From positions 237,875,494 through 237,939,493 of the forward strand of contig NC_066584.1 of NCBI RefSeq assembly GCF_024323335.1: a stretch of 64,000 bases of DNA, given 5' to 3'. The translations under genes were made by a program, and so were the position numbers. Source of the stretch: Lathyrus oleraceus. Lineage: Eukaryota > Streptophyta > Magnoliopsida > Fabales > Fabaceae. This document shows positions 22,981 to 34,433 of this stretch, one piece after another; positions within the stretch are counted from its first letter, which is position 1, and each line of letters opens with the position of its first letter. The notes beneath the pieces were generated by a model, which saw only the letters and a list, made by a program, of their open reading frames with translations, was not told the DNA's origin and did not search any database.

Positions 22981-24760
22981 CATCAACGAATGTGTGAAAG
23001 AAATAGAGAGGGAACCATCTAAGTATACTGAAGTACTAAAGATTCCAGCTCCTCCTACATTCGAAGACGATAATTGGCATGAGCCATACATAGATGACAG
23101 TCTGAGGGAATGTCCAACACTAACGCCCAATCCAATGCCATGCCCAAAGAAACCTGTTGTAGAACTTAAAACACTACCCAAAGACCTAAGGTATGAATTC
23201 TTAGACACCGAGCTTGAATGACCAGTAATAGTCAACGCTTACTTAGGACAGATAGAAACTGAAAAATTACTTCATGTCTTAAGAAAGTATCCAACAGTTC
23301 TAGGATATAACATCTCATATCTAAAAGGAATAAGTCCCTCTATATGTATGCATAGCATTATGCTAGAGGAGGATTGTAAAACCTCTATAGAACATCATAG
23401 AAGAATAAATCATATCTTGAGCGATGTAGTCAAAAAGGAGATACAAAAGCTATTAGAAGCAGAAATTATATACCTGATATCCGACAGTAATTGGGTCAGC
23501 CCAGTACATGTCGTACCAAAGAAGGGAGGTGTTACAGTTGTCAGAAACAAAAAGGGAGATTCCATAGCAAAACAAATTCAAACTGGATGGAGGATGTGCA
23601 TAGACTATAAAAAACTAAATAAAGCCACTCGTAAAGATCATTTTCCATTACCTTTCATCGATCAAATGCTTGAACGACTGGCTAAACATTCTCATTTATG
23701 TTATTTAGACGGATACTCCGGATTTTTCCAAATTCCTATTCATCCTGATGACCAAGAAAAGACTACTTTCACTTGTCCTTATGGTACATTTGCCTATCGA
23801 CGAATGTCGTTTGGACTGTGTAACGCTCCTGCAATAATTCCGAGATACGTGATGTTGATTTTTGCTGATTTTATAGATGAAATAATGGAAGTGTTTATGG
23901 ACGACTTCTCTGTTTGTGGGAAAAGTTTTGAAGGATGTCTTTCGAACCTAGAAATGGTACTTGAAAGATGCGTTAAAGTCAATCTCGTATTAAACTAGGG
24001 AAAATGCCATTTCATGGTCCGACAAGGAATCATACTTGGACATGTTGTATCCGACCAAGGAATTGAAGTGGATAAAGAAAAAATAGAAATTATAGAAAAT
24101 CTTCAACCTCCGAAAACCGTTAGAGAAATTTGCAGTTTCTTAGGACACGCCGGTTTCTACCGACGATTCATTAAAGATTTCTCTAAAATAACCCAACCAC
24201 TAACGGGCTTACTAATGAAAGATGCTGAATTCATATTTGATGAAGACTACTTAAAAGCGTTCGAACATCTGAAAAATGCTCTTATTACTGCACCCATTAT
24301 GCAACCACCCGATTGGAGTAAGCCATTTGAGATAATATGTGACGCTATTGATTATACCGTTGGCATTGTCTTGGGACAAAGAAAGGATAAAAAGCTTCAT
24401 GTGATTTACTACGCAAGTATAGCCTTAGATAACATGCAGATGAACTATGCCACCATAGAAAAGGAACTCCTAGCCATTGTGTTCTCTTTGGATGATTTTT
24501 GTTCCTACTTAGTAGGAGCGAAAATAATTGTCTATACCGGCCAACCGTAATTAGGTATCTGTTAAGTAAGAAGGATGTTAAACCAAGACTTTTAAGATGG
24601 ATTCTGCTTTTACAAGAATTCGATTTAGAGACCAAGGATAAGAAAGGCACTGAAAATGTGGTAGCAGATTATATCTCTAGGATTGAGGACCTAAAACCCG
24701 AACAAGTGGCCATCAATGACGATTTCCCCTATGATCGACTTGTAGCCCAATTAGAAAGTG
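22981..24760 (+). pseudogene. Athila-A reverse transcriptase and RNase H
   Basis: The frame from 22994 gives the linker (PAPPTFEDDNW), a TGA at 23219-23221, then reverse transcriptase with VSPVHVVPKKGG, MCIDYKKLNKAT, YLDGYSGFFQIP, MSFGLCNAPA and the active-site VFMDDFSV. A TAG at 23996-23998 precedes the thumb region (GHVVSDQGIEVDKEKI, GHAGFYRRFI). RNase H follows with ICDAIDYTVG and NYATIEKELLAIV; the TDH motif has become TGQP near 24536, where the frame shifts and the rest ([16 protein letters not shown]) is read from the next frame. These enzymes would copy element RNA to DNA in particles. Confidence 0.88.
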
Positions 24761-26120
24761 AAAGAGAAACATTCGAATGTCCTTTGATGTATAATGACAC
24801 AGAAACTAATGAAGTTGTGGAATCAATTTGCACCAAAACCATGTTGTCATGGTATGCTAACTTTGTTAACTACTTAGAAGCTGAAGTACTTCCACCAGAC
24901 TTAACTTACCAGCAAAAGAATAAATTCTTCCATGATCTTAAACATTACTATTGGGATGAACCCCTACTCTTCAAGAGAGGCGCCAATGGTATTTTCTGTC
25001 GATGTGTCCCTGAATCGGAAGTAAATGACATCATATCTCATTTACACTATGCACCCTATAAAGGGCATGCAAGCACCTCAAAGACTTGTGCGAAGATCCT
25101 ACAATCTGGTCTCTTTTGGCCTAATCTTTGGAAAGATGTCCACACCGCGATTATAAATTGAGACCGGTGCCAACACACTGGCAATGTCTCTAGACACGAT
25201 GAGATGCCACTGAAAGGTATCTTAGAAGTAGAAGTCTTTGATGTTTGGGGTAATGATTTAATAGGCCATTTCCCATCTTCTTTTGGAAATAAGTACATAC
25301 TTGTTATAGTCGATTACGTATCAAAATGGATCAAGACAGTAGTCTCTCCTACTAATGATGCACGAGTAGTCATCAAAATTTTCAAGAATGTAATTTTTCC
25401 TAGATTCGGTGTACCAAGGATTGTCATTAGCGACGGTGGCTCCCATTTCATTTCAAATATATTTGAAAGACTGTTGCTCAAATATGGAGTCCGACATCAA
25501 GTAGCAATGCCTTACCACCCTCAAACAAGTAGGCAAGTTAAGGTTTCCAATAGAGAAATTAAGAAAATATTAGAGAAGACCATTGCAACTTCTAGGAAAG
25601 ATTTTCTGTAAAACTTCATGAAGCTTTGTGGGCTTATAGGACAGCTTACAAAACTCCAATAGGAACCACTCCATTTAAATTAGTATATGGTAAATCATGT
25701 CACTTGCCTATAGAATTAGAGCATAAGGCTTATTGGGCCATTAAGACCCTAAACATGAATTACACAGTCGCAGGAGAGAAAAGAGTCTTAGATATCCATG
25801 AACTAGAAGAACTTAGATTAGATGCTTATGAAAATGCTCGGATTTACAAGGAAAGAACTAAACAGTGACATGATAAACGAATAATAAGAAGAGAATTCAA
25901 CGAGGGTCACATAATCCTTCTCCTTAATTCTCAACTTAAATTATTTCCAGGAAAACTTCATTCTAGATGGTGTGGCCCTTTTGAGGTCATAAGAGTTTTC
26001 CAAAGTGGAGCAGTAGAAATAAGAGGTAAATCCAATGAGACATTCATCATAAACGGGAAGCGACTTAAGCATTACCAAAGCATAGAAAAAAATGATTTCT
26101 CCATGAAATACAAATTATAA
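24640..26120 (+). pseudogene. Athila-A integrase
   Basis: The zinc-binding region [10 protein letters not shown] leads to a TGA at the first Cys of the CDRC motif (near 25159). The catalytic core shows D in VFDVWG, D in VISDGGSHF, and [10 protein letters not shown] where the family has GQVEVSN; the catalytic Glu is therefore Lys. A frame break occurs near 25610, and the core continues as [17 protein letters not shown], ending with the C-terminal region around 26100 in a third frame. It could not be active as written. Confidence 0.87.
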
Positions 26121-26182
26121 GAGATGCCCGCTCTTTCCAAAAAATAGCCCTTATCGAGCTCCCGACAGTAAACGAAGCGCTA

Positions 26183-26200
26183 CGTGGGAGGCAACCCACG
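26183..26200 (+). other. Conserved Athila hairpin downstream of integrase
   Basis: CGTGGG and CCCACG arms enclose AGGCAA. It is preceded by AACGAAGCGCTA, an imperfect version of the palindrome seen in Athila-B at 6505-6514. Confidence 0.8.
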
Positions 26201-26408
26201 ATCTTAAGTTTTTATTTTTTACCTATTATAATTGTTACTTCTATATTCTATTTTTATTTTTATTTTTTACTTTTATTCTTATTCTTATTATTACTATTAT
26301 TATTATTATCTCTTTTAGCACTACATGCGACTCAATTAACTAATAACATAATCTTCGTGTACTTTCAGGCTAATGTAGCTTAGGATAATTCGATACTGAC
26401 TTAGGAGA
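26201..26408 (+). mobile_element. Athila-A spacer between hairpin and first extra frame
   Basis: This short T-rich stretch contains a TTATTATTATT-like run around 26280-26310. No gene is visible. Confidence 0.5.
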
Positions 26409-27557
26409 ATGCATCGTGTTGATGACATGGAGGTTATCTTTAGGAATGAAGCTCAGAGGAGACGTTTCGAAGTTTTAGCTCAGAGATAAATGGCATTATC
26501 TATTTATCCTGATGGACTCACCATGACCACCTTAGGAATCTGAGACAGTATGATGTACCTTCTTAGCCAGATAGGTTGGGATAACTTTGTTGTGAGGAAG
26601 AGGTTTAGCTCGTACTGTAGGCTTACCCTTAAGTTTCTGAGTTCCTTTTACTATAATCCTAACCGAGGATTTGGATTTGGCAAAGGCCTGGCTACCTTTA
26701 GACTTTTTGGGACCAAATACTGTTTCACCCACCATGAGATGGATAAACTTTTAGGATTTCCTAATGGCCCAGATGCTTTTACCATAACTCCAGATGATGC
26801 CTTTACCAACCTTGACCTTGACTATTTCTGAGGAACCATAATTGGAAACTACCACCCTGAGCCACACACTATGTTTTCCGAAAACATTCACAACCCTGAT
26901 ATCCCCTACTTCAACAAAATTCTAGCCCACACTTTGTTTGGTAAGGAAGAAAACATTACCTATGTTTCTAGAGATGAGGTGCTCATCATGTATTGTGCTT
27001 CCCAAGGTAGACCCGTGAATGCTGCTACTTTTATGTTAGTGAACTTAGACAAAATTGCCTGAGAGACCCAAGGTACTATTCTCAGTGGAGGGTTAGTCAA
27101 TATGATTGCTGATGTCATTGGCCTAAGATACCCATTTAACCGTATACATGCCTTTGGAGGTATCCGTCCCATGCACCTGAACTTTTGCTTTAATCGTGGC
27201 ATCATTGCTAATTTAGGACCGGCAGAATTTGAGCTATTAATTGATAACCAAGTGGTCCTTAACTTTACACTACCTAACTATGAGAAGATAAATGTTCGCA
27301 ACCGAGATAATTGGCTTTATAATTTGGAGGGTCAAAGTGAGTCTCCCATGCCACCTGACAGTCCTCAGCCTTATGAAAACCGAAATGCCAGTCTCCCTAA
27401 TGTTGTTTTACACGCCTCTGGTGTTCATCGTATTAATCCTCCAATTAATTTCGAAACTACTATCCTTGCTCTGCAATCTGGAGTTAATTTTCTTAGAGGA
27501 GGACTCACTTCTCTTCGACTTGATCTCCTCGGATTTATGGACGTTACTAATGAGTAG
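26409..27557 (+). pseudogene. Athila-A extra reading frame 1 (3' accessory protein)
   Basis: A single frame of 383 codons starts MHRVDDMEVIF and is interrupted by stops at about 26487, 26538, 26829 and 27060, with no frameshift seen. Recognisable blocks are RLTLKFLSSF, FTHHEMDKLLGFP, KILAHTLFG and DEVLIMYC. These recur in extra frame 2, so the two are paralogues. Athila elements commonly carry such frames between pol and the 3' LTR, sometimes called envelope-like; I see no transmembrane segment or signal peptide to support an envelope role. Function is unknown. Confidence 0.75.
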
Positions 27558-28323
27558 TTCGACCATATGTTCCAGCAAGTTTATTCCTTGCGACGTTCCT
27601 TTGAGCCTAATATTAGACTTTGTGATGGATAGCATTCTTGGTTGTATCGTTGTTTCCCTGCTTTCTAGTTTAGAATATTTATTTTTCATCAATATTTTCC
27701 CTATGTTGTTATTTTTCAGTTTATGTCTACTTTACTGTTGAAACATCAACGAGACATATGTTACTGCTATATCAATTAATGTAATTTCCCTTTCAATTGT
27801 TTATTTTTATTTTATATTCTAAATTCCTATAGTTTCATGCATTTTTATGTTTCCGATTAAGTCCTTATGCAACAATTATTTCAACTAGCAGTATCATGGC
27901 CTTAAGAACATAGAACTTCACTATTTTTAGACTTAAAGTAAAAATGCGCATTTTAGGCACTTGGAGTTCGCCATTATGCTAATGGCGTTCGCCATTAGCT
28001 TCTTTTTGAAATCCCTATGTTCCAGGCAAGTGGTGTTCGCCATTGCCCTAATGGCGTTCGCCATATCAGGAAAACATAAGATTTTCCGTTTTTCATTTCC
28101 CTCTTGCACGTTTTCAAAAAATCCCTCATTCAAATCTCTTAACTTCCTGCTCTAACCACCATTTATTCCTATCCTTCAACCCCTAACCATCCAACTTTCT
28201 TCCAATCATTATAAAACCTATAACCACCCATTTTCTCATTTCAAAATCCATCTTTTCTCATTCTTACCTCTTTACAATCTCCATACCCCTTTATTTCTAA
28301 CTTTCTCATTCTCATCATTCACC
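27558..28323 (+). promoter_or_regulatory. Spacer between the extra frames with LTR-like module
   Basis: It contains four inverted-repeat units at 27961-28064, a TATAAAA at 28210-28216 and then a C/T-rich leader up to the ATG of extra frame 2. The first 400 bases are AT-rich without coding signal. The arrangement resembles the U3-TATA-leader order of the LTR at 30783-31206 and may be an internal promoter; this is inference. Confidence 0.5.
27961..28064. repeat. Four ATGGCGTTCGCCAT inverted-repeat units, internal copy
   Basis: Units TTGGAGTTCGCCAT, ATGGCGTTCGCCAT, GTGGTGTTCGCCAT and ATGGCGTTCGCCAT have 6-bp arms ATGGCG/CGCCAT around TT. Their order and surrounding bases match the LTR cluster at 30978-31083. 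Confidence 0.88.
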
Positions 28324-29664
28324 ATGCCTCCTAGGGTAGCAAGGCCAAGAAGAGAGATTGATTACATGGGTATCACATTCGCAGAGGGTATCGTAGGAGA
28401 AAATCAAAGGAGCAGTTATCACAAGCTTTTCAAGAGGAATGTATTGGCAACAAGGTATCCCGATAATGCTACTCTTCGTGATTTAGGCCTATTCGACATT
28501 GTAAATTGGATGCTTAATAACCTAGGTATGTCTTACTTATGTTCTTTAACCAATCCTACATACATTAGGCTTACCTATGAGTTTCTAAGTTCTTTTAAAC
28601 ATGCCACCCCTGTAGGAGGATCACGCACCACAGGCACTGTTTATTTTTGGATGTTCAATAGAGATTACACCTTTAGCCAAGACCATATGGCCAATATATT
28701 TTCATTCCCTCATGGAGATGAATATACATGCCAAGCCCCTCTAGAGAGAGAATGAGAATCCAATGCTCTTGACTTTTGGTGACAACTCACAGGCAAAACC
28801 AACACTGAATGGGAAGTTCTTAAAGCCACTGCTATCCACAACCCATCCATTAGGTACTTGCACCATATTCTGTCCAGCACTATCTTTGGCTAGGAAAAAA
28901 CTGGGAATGTAAATTCTAGGGATCTTTTCTTCATTTACTGTGCACTATCTGTGACAAAAGTTAACCCGACACCTTTCTTATTATCACACCTTCAGTCTAC
29001 TAGTGTTAGGGTAGGAGGTCATATTTGTGTTGGATGCCTGATTACATCTATAGCCCTTGCGTTAGACTTAAGAACAGAGTTGGCTACACTTGAGCCATTA
29101 GAGACTCCTTTTGAAGATCTTGATTAATGTCATAGCATGCGCCTTATTAAGAATAAACCTGACAGCAAGTATTATTTGATGATTAGGAACAGGGAGGTGA
29201 AGGGAGTTAAGTTTCCTTGTGTCGCACACATTAATGTGCGATTGAGAACTAATTGGATTTAAGATGCTAATGCCCCTGAACCTGATGATAATGTCAGGCC
29301 TGATCGCATGGAGCAAGATGTTCCTCAGACTGGCACCCATGCATACACCACACATGATTTTCCTGACTCTTTTGCAGGTACCTCGTCCGAATATCAACCC
29401 CACGAGGAGTATGACCACACCGCTATGAGGACATCTCTTGATGACATTCTAAGTGAGCTTAGACATCAGAATGATATTGATGTGAAGCATGACATGCTAA
29501 TTAGGAGTATACAAAGGCATTAGAAGGAGATGATGGTCACCATTAATCAGAGCATAGAGAATCAGCTTGTCTTTGTTGAGAGGACCAAGCTCAACATGGG
29601 TGACCTCACCGAGTAGATGAACAAAGTGCGCATGGAAGTATCAGATATGAGAGAGTATATGTAG
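28324..29664 (+). pseudogene. Athila-A extra reading frame 2
   Basis: One frame of 447 codons starts MPPRVARPRREIDYMG and ends near SDMREYM, with about seven in-frame stops, the first at 28753-28755. The N-terminal 143 codons are intact. Blocks RLTYEFLSSF, FSQDHMANIFSFP, HILSSTIFG and RDLFFIYC align with extra frame 1. The C-terminal third looks coiled-coil-like and hydrophilic. Its product is unknown; it belongs to the accessory frames of Athila 3' regions. Confidence 0.75.
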
Positions 29665-30767
29665 CATGTACCATACCCTATGTACGATAGAGGTGGTATT
29701 AGACGTCACAGAGACCGCAACCGACATCACTGAGCCACCTACCAGGTTTTATCTACCCTTTTTCCACCTAGCACTGAAACATTGGGGAGAATATTTGGTT
29801 CAAATGTGGGGGATGAGCTTTCCCTCTTTATTTTTTATTTGTTTTTTTACTGTTTTTCTAGTTAGTTTCTTTTAGTTTAAGTTGTTTTTCTTTGCTGTTT
29901 GTGCGTTTGATCGAGTCATACATGTGTTGTTAAGTCATATTGCATGATATTCTTTTCCCTTGTTGGAAAATTCCCTTAGATTTGACCCCTAATAAAAAAA
30001 TTGTTCTGATTCAGTGGCATGACACCTCGAGAGTATAGGTTGTTTCTCATTCTTAGGCTTTGTTAAATAGACTTGGGAAAGTTTCAATAATATCGGTACC
30101 GTCCTAACACCCTAAACTCCCTAAGTATGCGACATCGATTTGAATAACCATTATGTTGGAACCTTAAATTCTAAGTTTTTGAAGTAGCCTCTTAAGTAGT
30201 TTATTTAAACAGTTAGCACTATCTTAAGCACACCGTGAGTAAGGAAGCTGATGCAAATAAGTGTATGGTCTCAGGCTTAAAGTGAAAAAAAATTGTGATA
30301 AGATATGTCCCTTATAAGTTAGGTGATCCTCACCCGATCATTTATCCCAACGGTACAAACTCTTAAAAATCCAGTTGATGCTTAAGCAAATTTGCTAAGT
30401 AAGTGCGATTTTTTTTTTTGAAAACGAGACCATAGTCACTAACAAGTTCTCCTGCCATGAACGTGTACAGATAATGGTCTTAATGTGATTGCGCTAGAAT
30501 GAAAAAAGAGGTGAAAAAGAACAAAGAGTGTAAGTCGAGTTATAATGGCATGATTCAGATTGGTTTTGCAGAGTGGGGAGTTTTTGTCCGTGTAATGCGA
30601 ATATGTGTCATTACGGTATCCTTATTGTCAATATCTAGTACCTATCTATTTAGCACTAGCCGAACATCCTCTTACTTTTTAGAGTTTTTTCGTGCCTATG
30701 TCTTAGACGATGTACTTAATTTTTTATCATTTGTGTTGGGTGATTGTTTGAGGACAAACAACGGTCT
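29665..30767 (+). mobile_element. Athila-A 3' untranslated region
   Basis: It includes an AAATGTGGGGGATGAGC motif near 29801 that looks like a second polypurine tract. The small frame at 30499-31119 crosses into the LTR and has no supporting domain, so I do not call it. Confidence 0.55.
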
Positions 30768-30782
30768 AAGTGTGAGGGAGTT
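30768..30782 (+). promoter_or_regulatory. Polypurine tract of Athila-A
   Basis: AAGTGTGAGGGAGTT precedes the LTR start TGATAACG, after the TTGAGGACAAAC motif that also precedes the Athila-B tract. Confidence 0.75.
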
Positions 30783-30977
30783 TGATAACGAGAAATCGTA
30801 TCATGTTTTTAGGCTTATGTCGCATGTTATTCGTATTTATTTCAATATGTTTTATCACCTTTTAGTCCATTTTTATTCGTTTTGCAGTTGTCAGCTAGAT
30901 TCAGTGCGGATTCGAAAGCAAATCGGAAAAGGAGCAAAAGAAAACCAAAAGAACAAGATTTTGTTTGTTCTGCTGAT

Positions 30978-31083
30978 ATGGCATTCGTCGTGCGCATATG
31001 GAGTTCACCATTATCCAAGCATGCCACGTCATTTAATGACCAAGGCAATGGCGTTCTCCATTCCCCTAATGGCATTCGACATT
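30978..31083. repeat. Four inverted-repeat units in Athila-A LTR U3
   Basis: Units ATGGCATTCGTCGT, ATGGAGTTCACCAT, ATGGCGTTCTCCAT and ATGGCATTCGACAT are degenerate versions of ATGGCGTTCGCCAT. They lie 115-220 bp upstream of the TATA box. Confidence 0.85.
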
Positions 31084-31197
31084 ATCATGCAGAAGCAGCA
31101 GTTCTGCGATAGTGGGTAGTTTTTAGCAGTTTTCACCAACTTCTTTTCCCTCCACTATGTTTTCACGACCAAGGGAAGTTACAAGGGTGCAGAGCTT

Positions 31198-31206
31198 TAT
31201 AAATAG
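31198..31206 (+). promoter_or_regulatory. TATA box of Athila-A LTR
   Basis: TATAAATAG lies in a GAGCTTTATAAATAGGACACC context, usual for a plant LTR core promoter. Confidence 0.7.
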
Positions 31207-32197
31207 GACACCTTTGGGTGTTTCAAATATATCCAAGTTGTGCGGAAGCTCTGTCGAATTTGCTTCATAGTCTTAGGCATAAATTTACCTGTAAAGTGAC
31301 AATAACTCACATTGAGGGATTGTCGCACTTGTTTTCTTTTTATTTGCATTGAACTCTTGGATCAAGAATAAGCTTGCCGGCATTTTTATTTCAATTCAAG
31401 TTTCTGTTTTCTTTAATTTCAGGTTTTTACTTCTTTATTATTTATACTTGTTATTTCCTGTAATACATTACATGACATGTTGGTTTTAAGTTTAGTTGCT
31501 TTGATCATGTTATTTCTAATTATAACTATGTCTTGCTAAATTTGTCTGAGTCTGGCGTATGAGGATCGTCGTAACCGATGGGACTCGATAGAAACAATAG
31601 GCGCAAAATTATGATTAAATTTTGTTTTGGTTTTAGTTTCCAATTGTATGTTTCATTGTTTTAATACGAGAGTGAAGAACAAACTAAGGTTCCAGCCGAT
31701 AGCGCGAGAGTGTGAGGAAGGAATCAGATAGTGGAAACTAGGCATCGATCCTAAAAACAGCGAGAGCGCTTTAGGTATCGTTTAGGATCTCATTGGTTTT
31801 CAAAGTATGCTTTCTAATTAAAGCGGGCGAGCGAGAGAAAAATCCTATGGTTATGAGGTGTGGTTTTAGTCAATAGCTCGAGAGTGTGAGACGGGGCCTT
31901 TAAATCAATATTTTCTACAGAACGTAATAAAATCGTAATTAGTACCTGAATTCTACCTAATCCCTTAGGAACACGGAATCCATATTTCAGGCTCATTTTA
32001 TCATCACTTTCAAACCTCTAGCAATTAGCGTTTATATTTCCGTTCGTATCCTTTTAACCTTTAGCCTTAGCTTTGCATTGCAACATAAGATAACATTAGT
32101 TTGATTATTAGTATTTGTGGGTTCGACAATCTTTTAAAACTATGTGATAAACTTTATACTTGCAGTTATTATCCAACAGACACGTTAGTCGCGATCA

Positions 32198-32248
32198 TAG
32201 GTATAAAGGATGGAGGATTATGAGTAGAAGGTTGGGTCGACACTCTAT
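32198..32248. other. Junction between Athila-A LTR and PMD block
   Basis: A short stretch after the LTR end; no feature is seen. Confidence 0.3.
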
Positions 32249-32815
32249 GTGACCTCTTCTTCTTCTTCAAGACCGTTTTTTCCCCCCGCATACTCTATGC
32301 CAAGGGAAATGGATGACTCAAGCCTAAGCCTCTTCTTCCTCTTCTTCTTAGCCGAAAGCTTTAACACTACGAAATGTTGGCACGACGCATGTACGATAGT
32401 GTCTACTGAGGCAGAAACTTTTGACTTATTGGGAAATGATTGAGAGGAACCTAGAGCCTCTCTGTCACTGCAGAATTCAGGCTCTTTCTACGGAGACTAA
32501 CAAAAATGGAAGTTAGACCAAATATAAGATAGGTAGCATGACAACTGACAAATCGGTGCAAACAAGTGCTCCTTGGCTAGTGGAATCTTCGAGGGGAGTT
32601 CGCCTCACACCTCGACACTTGGAAAGGCAATCACCTAAAGAGGCGGAGAGTTTCGCCTTAACCTGAAAAAGAATATATGTAAAAAAAACTATATGAACGA
32701 AGAACTGAAATCCAAAAGGAGAAGTTGGTAGTCTTACCTTTAGAGCCTTATGGGTAACATTTGACTCTCCCTCAGAAGAAATCGTTTTGTAGGAAGAACC
32801 TCTGAGTTGTTGATA

Positions 32816-32904
<89 letters not shown>

Positions 32905-32905
32905 A

Positions 32906-32966
<61 letters not shown>

Positions 32967-34017
32967 CGCGCACACACACACACGCACGTGTGTAACTCTA
33001 AGGAGGGATCTGAATGTTGAGGGAACGAGCAAAAGTGGCATTAAGTCACAACTATAGTAGCCAAATGGGGCCCCCAGTTTGGAAAATTTTGACCGCGCCC
33101 CTAAGGTCTTCAGACGCGTGTCCCAGTGCTTCAGAAAGACTCTCCAGGATTAGTTTGTTGAGGCAAACATTTACCCCCTCATGAAGGTGAATAACCAGAG
33201 ATACGTATATCTTTGTGATTTGAATCCCGCGAGGCCAGAAGACATAACAACACAGCCAGTAGGTCAAAAATGCTATGTGCTCACAGGCTTCAACAACATC
33301 ACCAGAGCCTGGTGCTCTCTAATAAAGGTATTGTAAGCATGGATTGAAAATTTGAAAGTTTCAGCGGAGGGTTCATAATCCTCTCGACTGGGCCAAAGGC
33401 CAGCAATGGCGGTAAATTCGAAAATGATGGGAGTGACCATCCTACAAGGCAACTGGAAGGTGTTGGTCGAAATCTCCCAGAAGTACATCGATGCGAGTAA
33501 CATAGCTGGACTGTATCTAGGACCTGCCCTAGAAAGGTGTATAAGGTTATAGATCCATTATTATTCCCACGTGTTTCTTTTCTATGACTCCACCCGGTCC
33601 AACCAGGTAATATAAACGGAGTCAGCTATTTCAAGGGGAGATAGAGAGCGAAAGATTCATTTATGAAGAAACCCAAAGTCAAAAGAAGAGCCTTTGGAGA
33701 CCATAGGACCCCACTTTTCCTTAGGACAGCTGGAAATAAGTTGTCAAAACACCCAGGTAGTTTGGAGGCTTCGGGAATATGACTCATGCAAGAAAGGCAC
33801 TACCTGCAACTGAAAAAGGGACTAATAGATTCGCGTACGAAGGACGTCTCTGAGCATCTGCCATATGTGGTTCCCGAACATATGTCTGATCATTGACTAG
33901 AACCAACTCATCAATAACAGCGGCAAATGGAGGGTGATCATGAATAAGATGTTTTGGTGTCATTTTCATAGTCGAGTAAGATGACATGTTTGTAAATGGA
34001 AAAATAGTGGGTAACAT
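32249..34017 (-). pseudogene. Plant-mobile-domain (PMD) protein remnant, antisense frame of a Tat-type element
   Basis: On the - strand three separate pieces are recognisable. An N-terminal piece lies at 34017-33784. A piece at 33503-33273 reads MYFWEISTNTFQLPCRMVTP and FEFTAIAGLWP, the signature of the plant mobile / aminotransferase-like domain. A piece at 33267-33052 reads YWLCCYVFWP and VSLVIHLHEGVN. A Lys/Arg-rich then Glu-rich tail is readable near 32440-32250. A dinucleotide repeat at 32819-32993 sits within the region. PMD domains occur in cellular MAIL-type proteins and in transposons. Position upstream of a polypurine tract and LTR suggests the antisense frame of a Tat element rather than a cellular gene. 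Confidence 0.65.
32819..32993. repeat. (AT)n / (AC)n microsatellite
   Basis: About 140 bases of AT dinucleotides with a few slips are followed by CACACGCGCGCACACAC and ending CACGTGTG. The Tyr-Ile repeat frames on the - strand come from this repeat. Confidence 0.97.
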
Positions 34018-34433
34018 TGTTTAGGGTTCCTCCTTCGTTAGCTTCAGAGACGAGATTAAGAAAAGAAAAAGGGATATTGGAAGGAGAGTGGGTTTAAATA
34101 AACAAAGAAAAGATGATAAAAAGGTTCTCCCAAGAACGTGGACAGGTGGTGTATTCGGAGCCAATAAGCAGTCTCGAGGAGAGAAAATCCATGATTAATA
34201 AAATTAGAAAACAAAATCTCGAATCTCGGTTTTGTGGCTAGTGACTGACCTTGGAATTCAAGGTAATGATGTACTAACATTTTCACGTTTTAAAGACATA
34301 ATGTTTGATAAGAAAGTTAGTCATAATGACTGACAACGGGCATGACTGGAGTGACGTGGCACATAATATGAATTGTGATAAGGTAGTTACAAACAATGTC
34401 ATTTTTCTCCCTTCAGATGTGGATAGGCAGTGG

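Larger units (their letters stand above)
22162..32197 (+). mobile_element. Athila-A: autonomous-type Athila retrotransposon, 5'-truncated and decayed
   Basis: On the + strand the order is end of gag, protease, reverse transcriptase, RNase H, integrase, hairpin motif, two extra reading frames, polypurine tract and 3' LTR. The 5' LTR and most of gag lie beyond the Ogre-like LTR, outside the window. Family traits are protease followed by ILGRPF, an FMDD polymerase motif, and extra frames between integrase and the LTR. It carries many stops and is clearly the oldest layer of the nest. Confidence 0.85.
30783..32197 (+). mobile_element. 3' LTR of Athila-A
   Basis: It starts TGATAACGAG directly after the polypurine tract. 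The end is placed at GTCGCGATCA by analogy with the Athila-B terminus CCGATCA; an end at 32178 (CAACA) is possible. It has an inverted-repeat cluster at 30978-31083 and a TATA box at 31198-31206. The 5' LTR is outside the window. Confidence 0.75.

Noticed and set aside
26532..27205. Antisense frames opposite the Athila-A extra frame 1
   Set aside because: They are shadows of the sense frame, which has the family blocks.
30499..31119. A 206-codon frame crossing the Athila-A polypurine tract and LTR start
   Set aside because: It spans the element's non-coding termini and has no family match that I recognise.
32740..33041. Open frames made of repeated Tyr-Ile
   Set aside because: They are translations of the AT microsatellite, not a protein.
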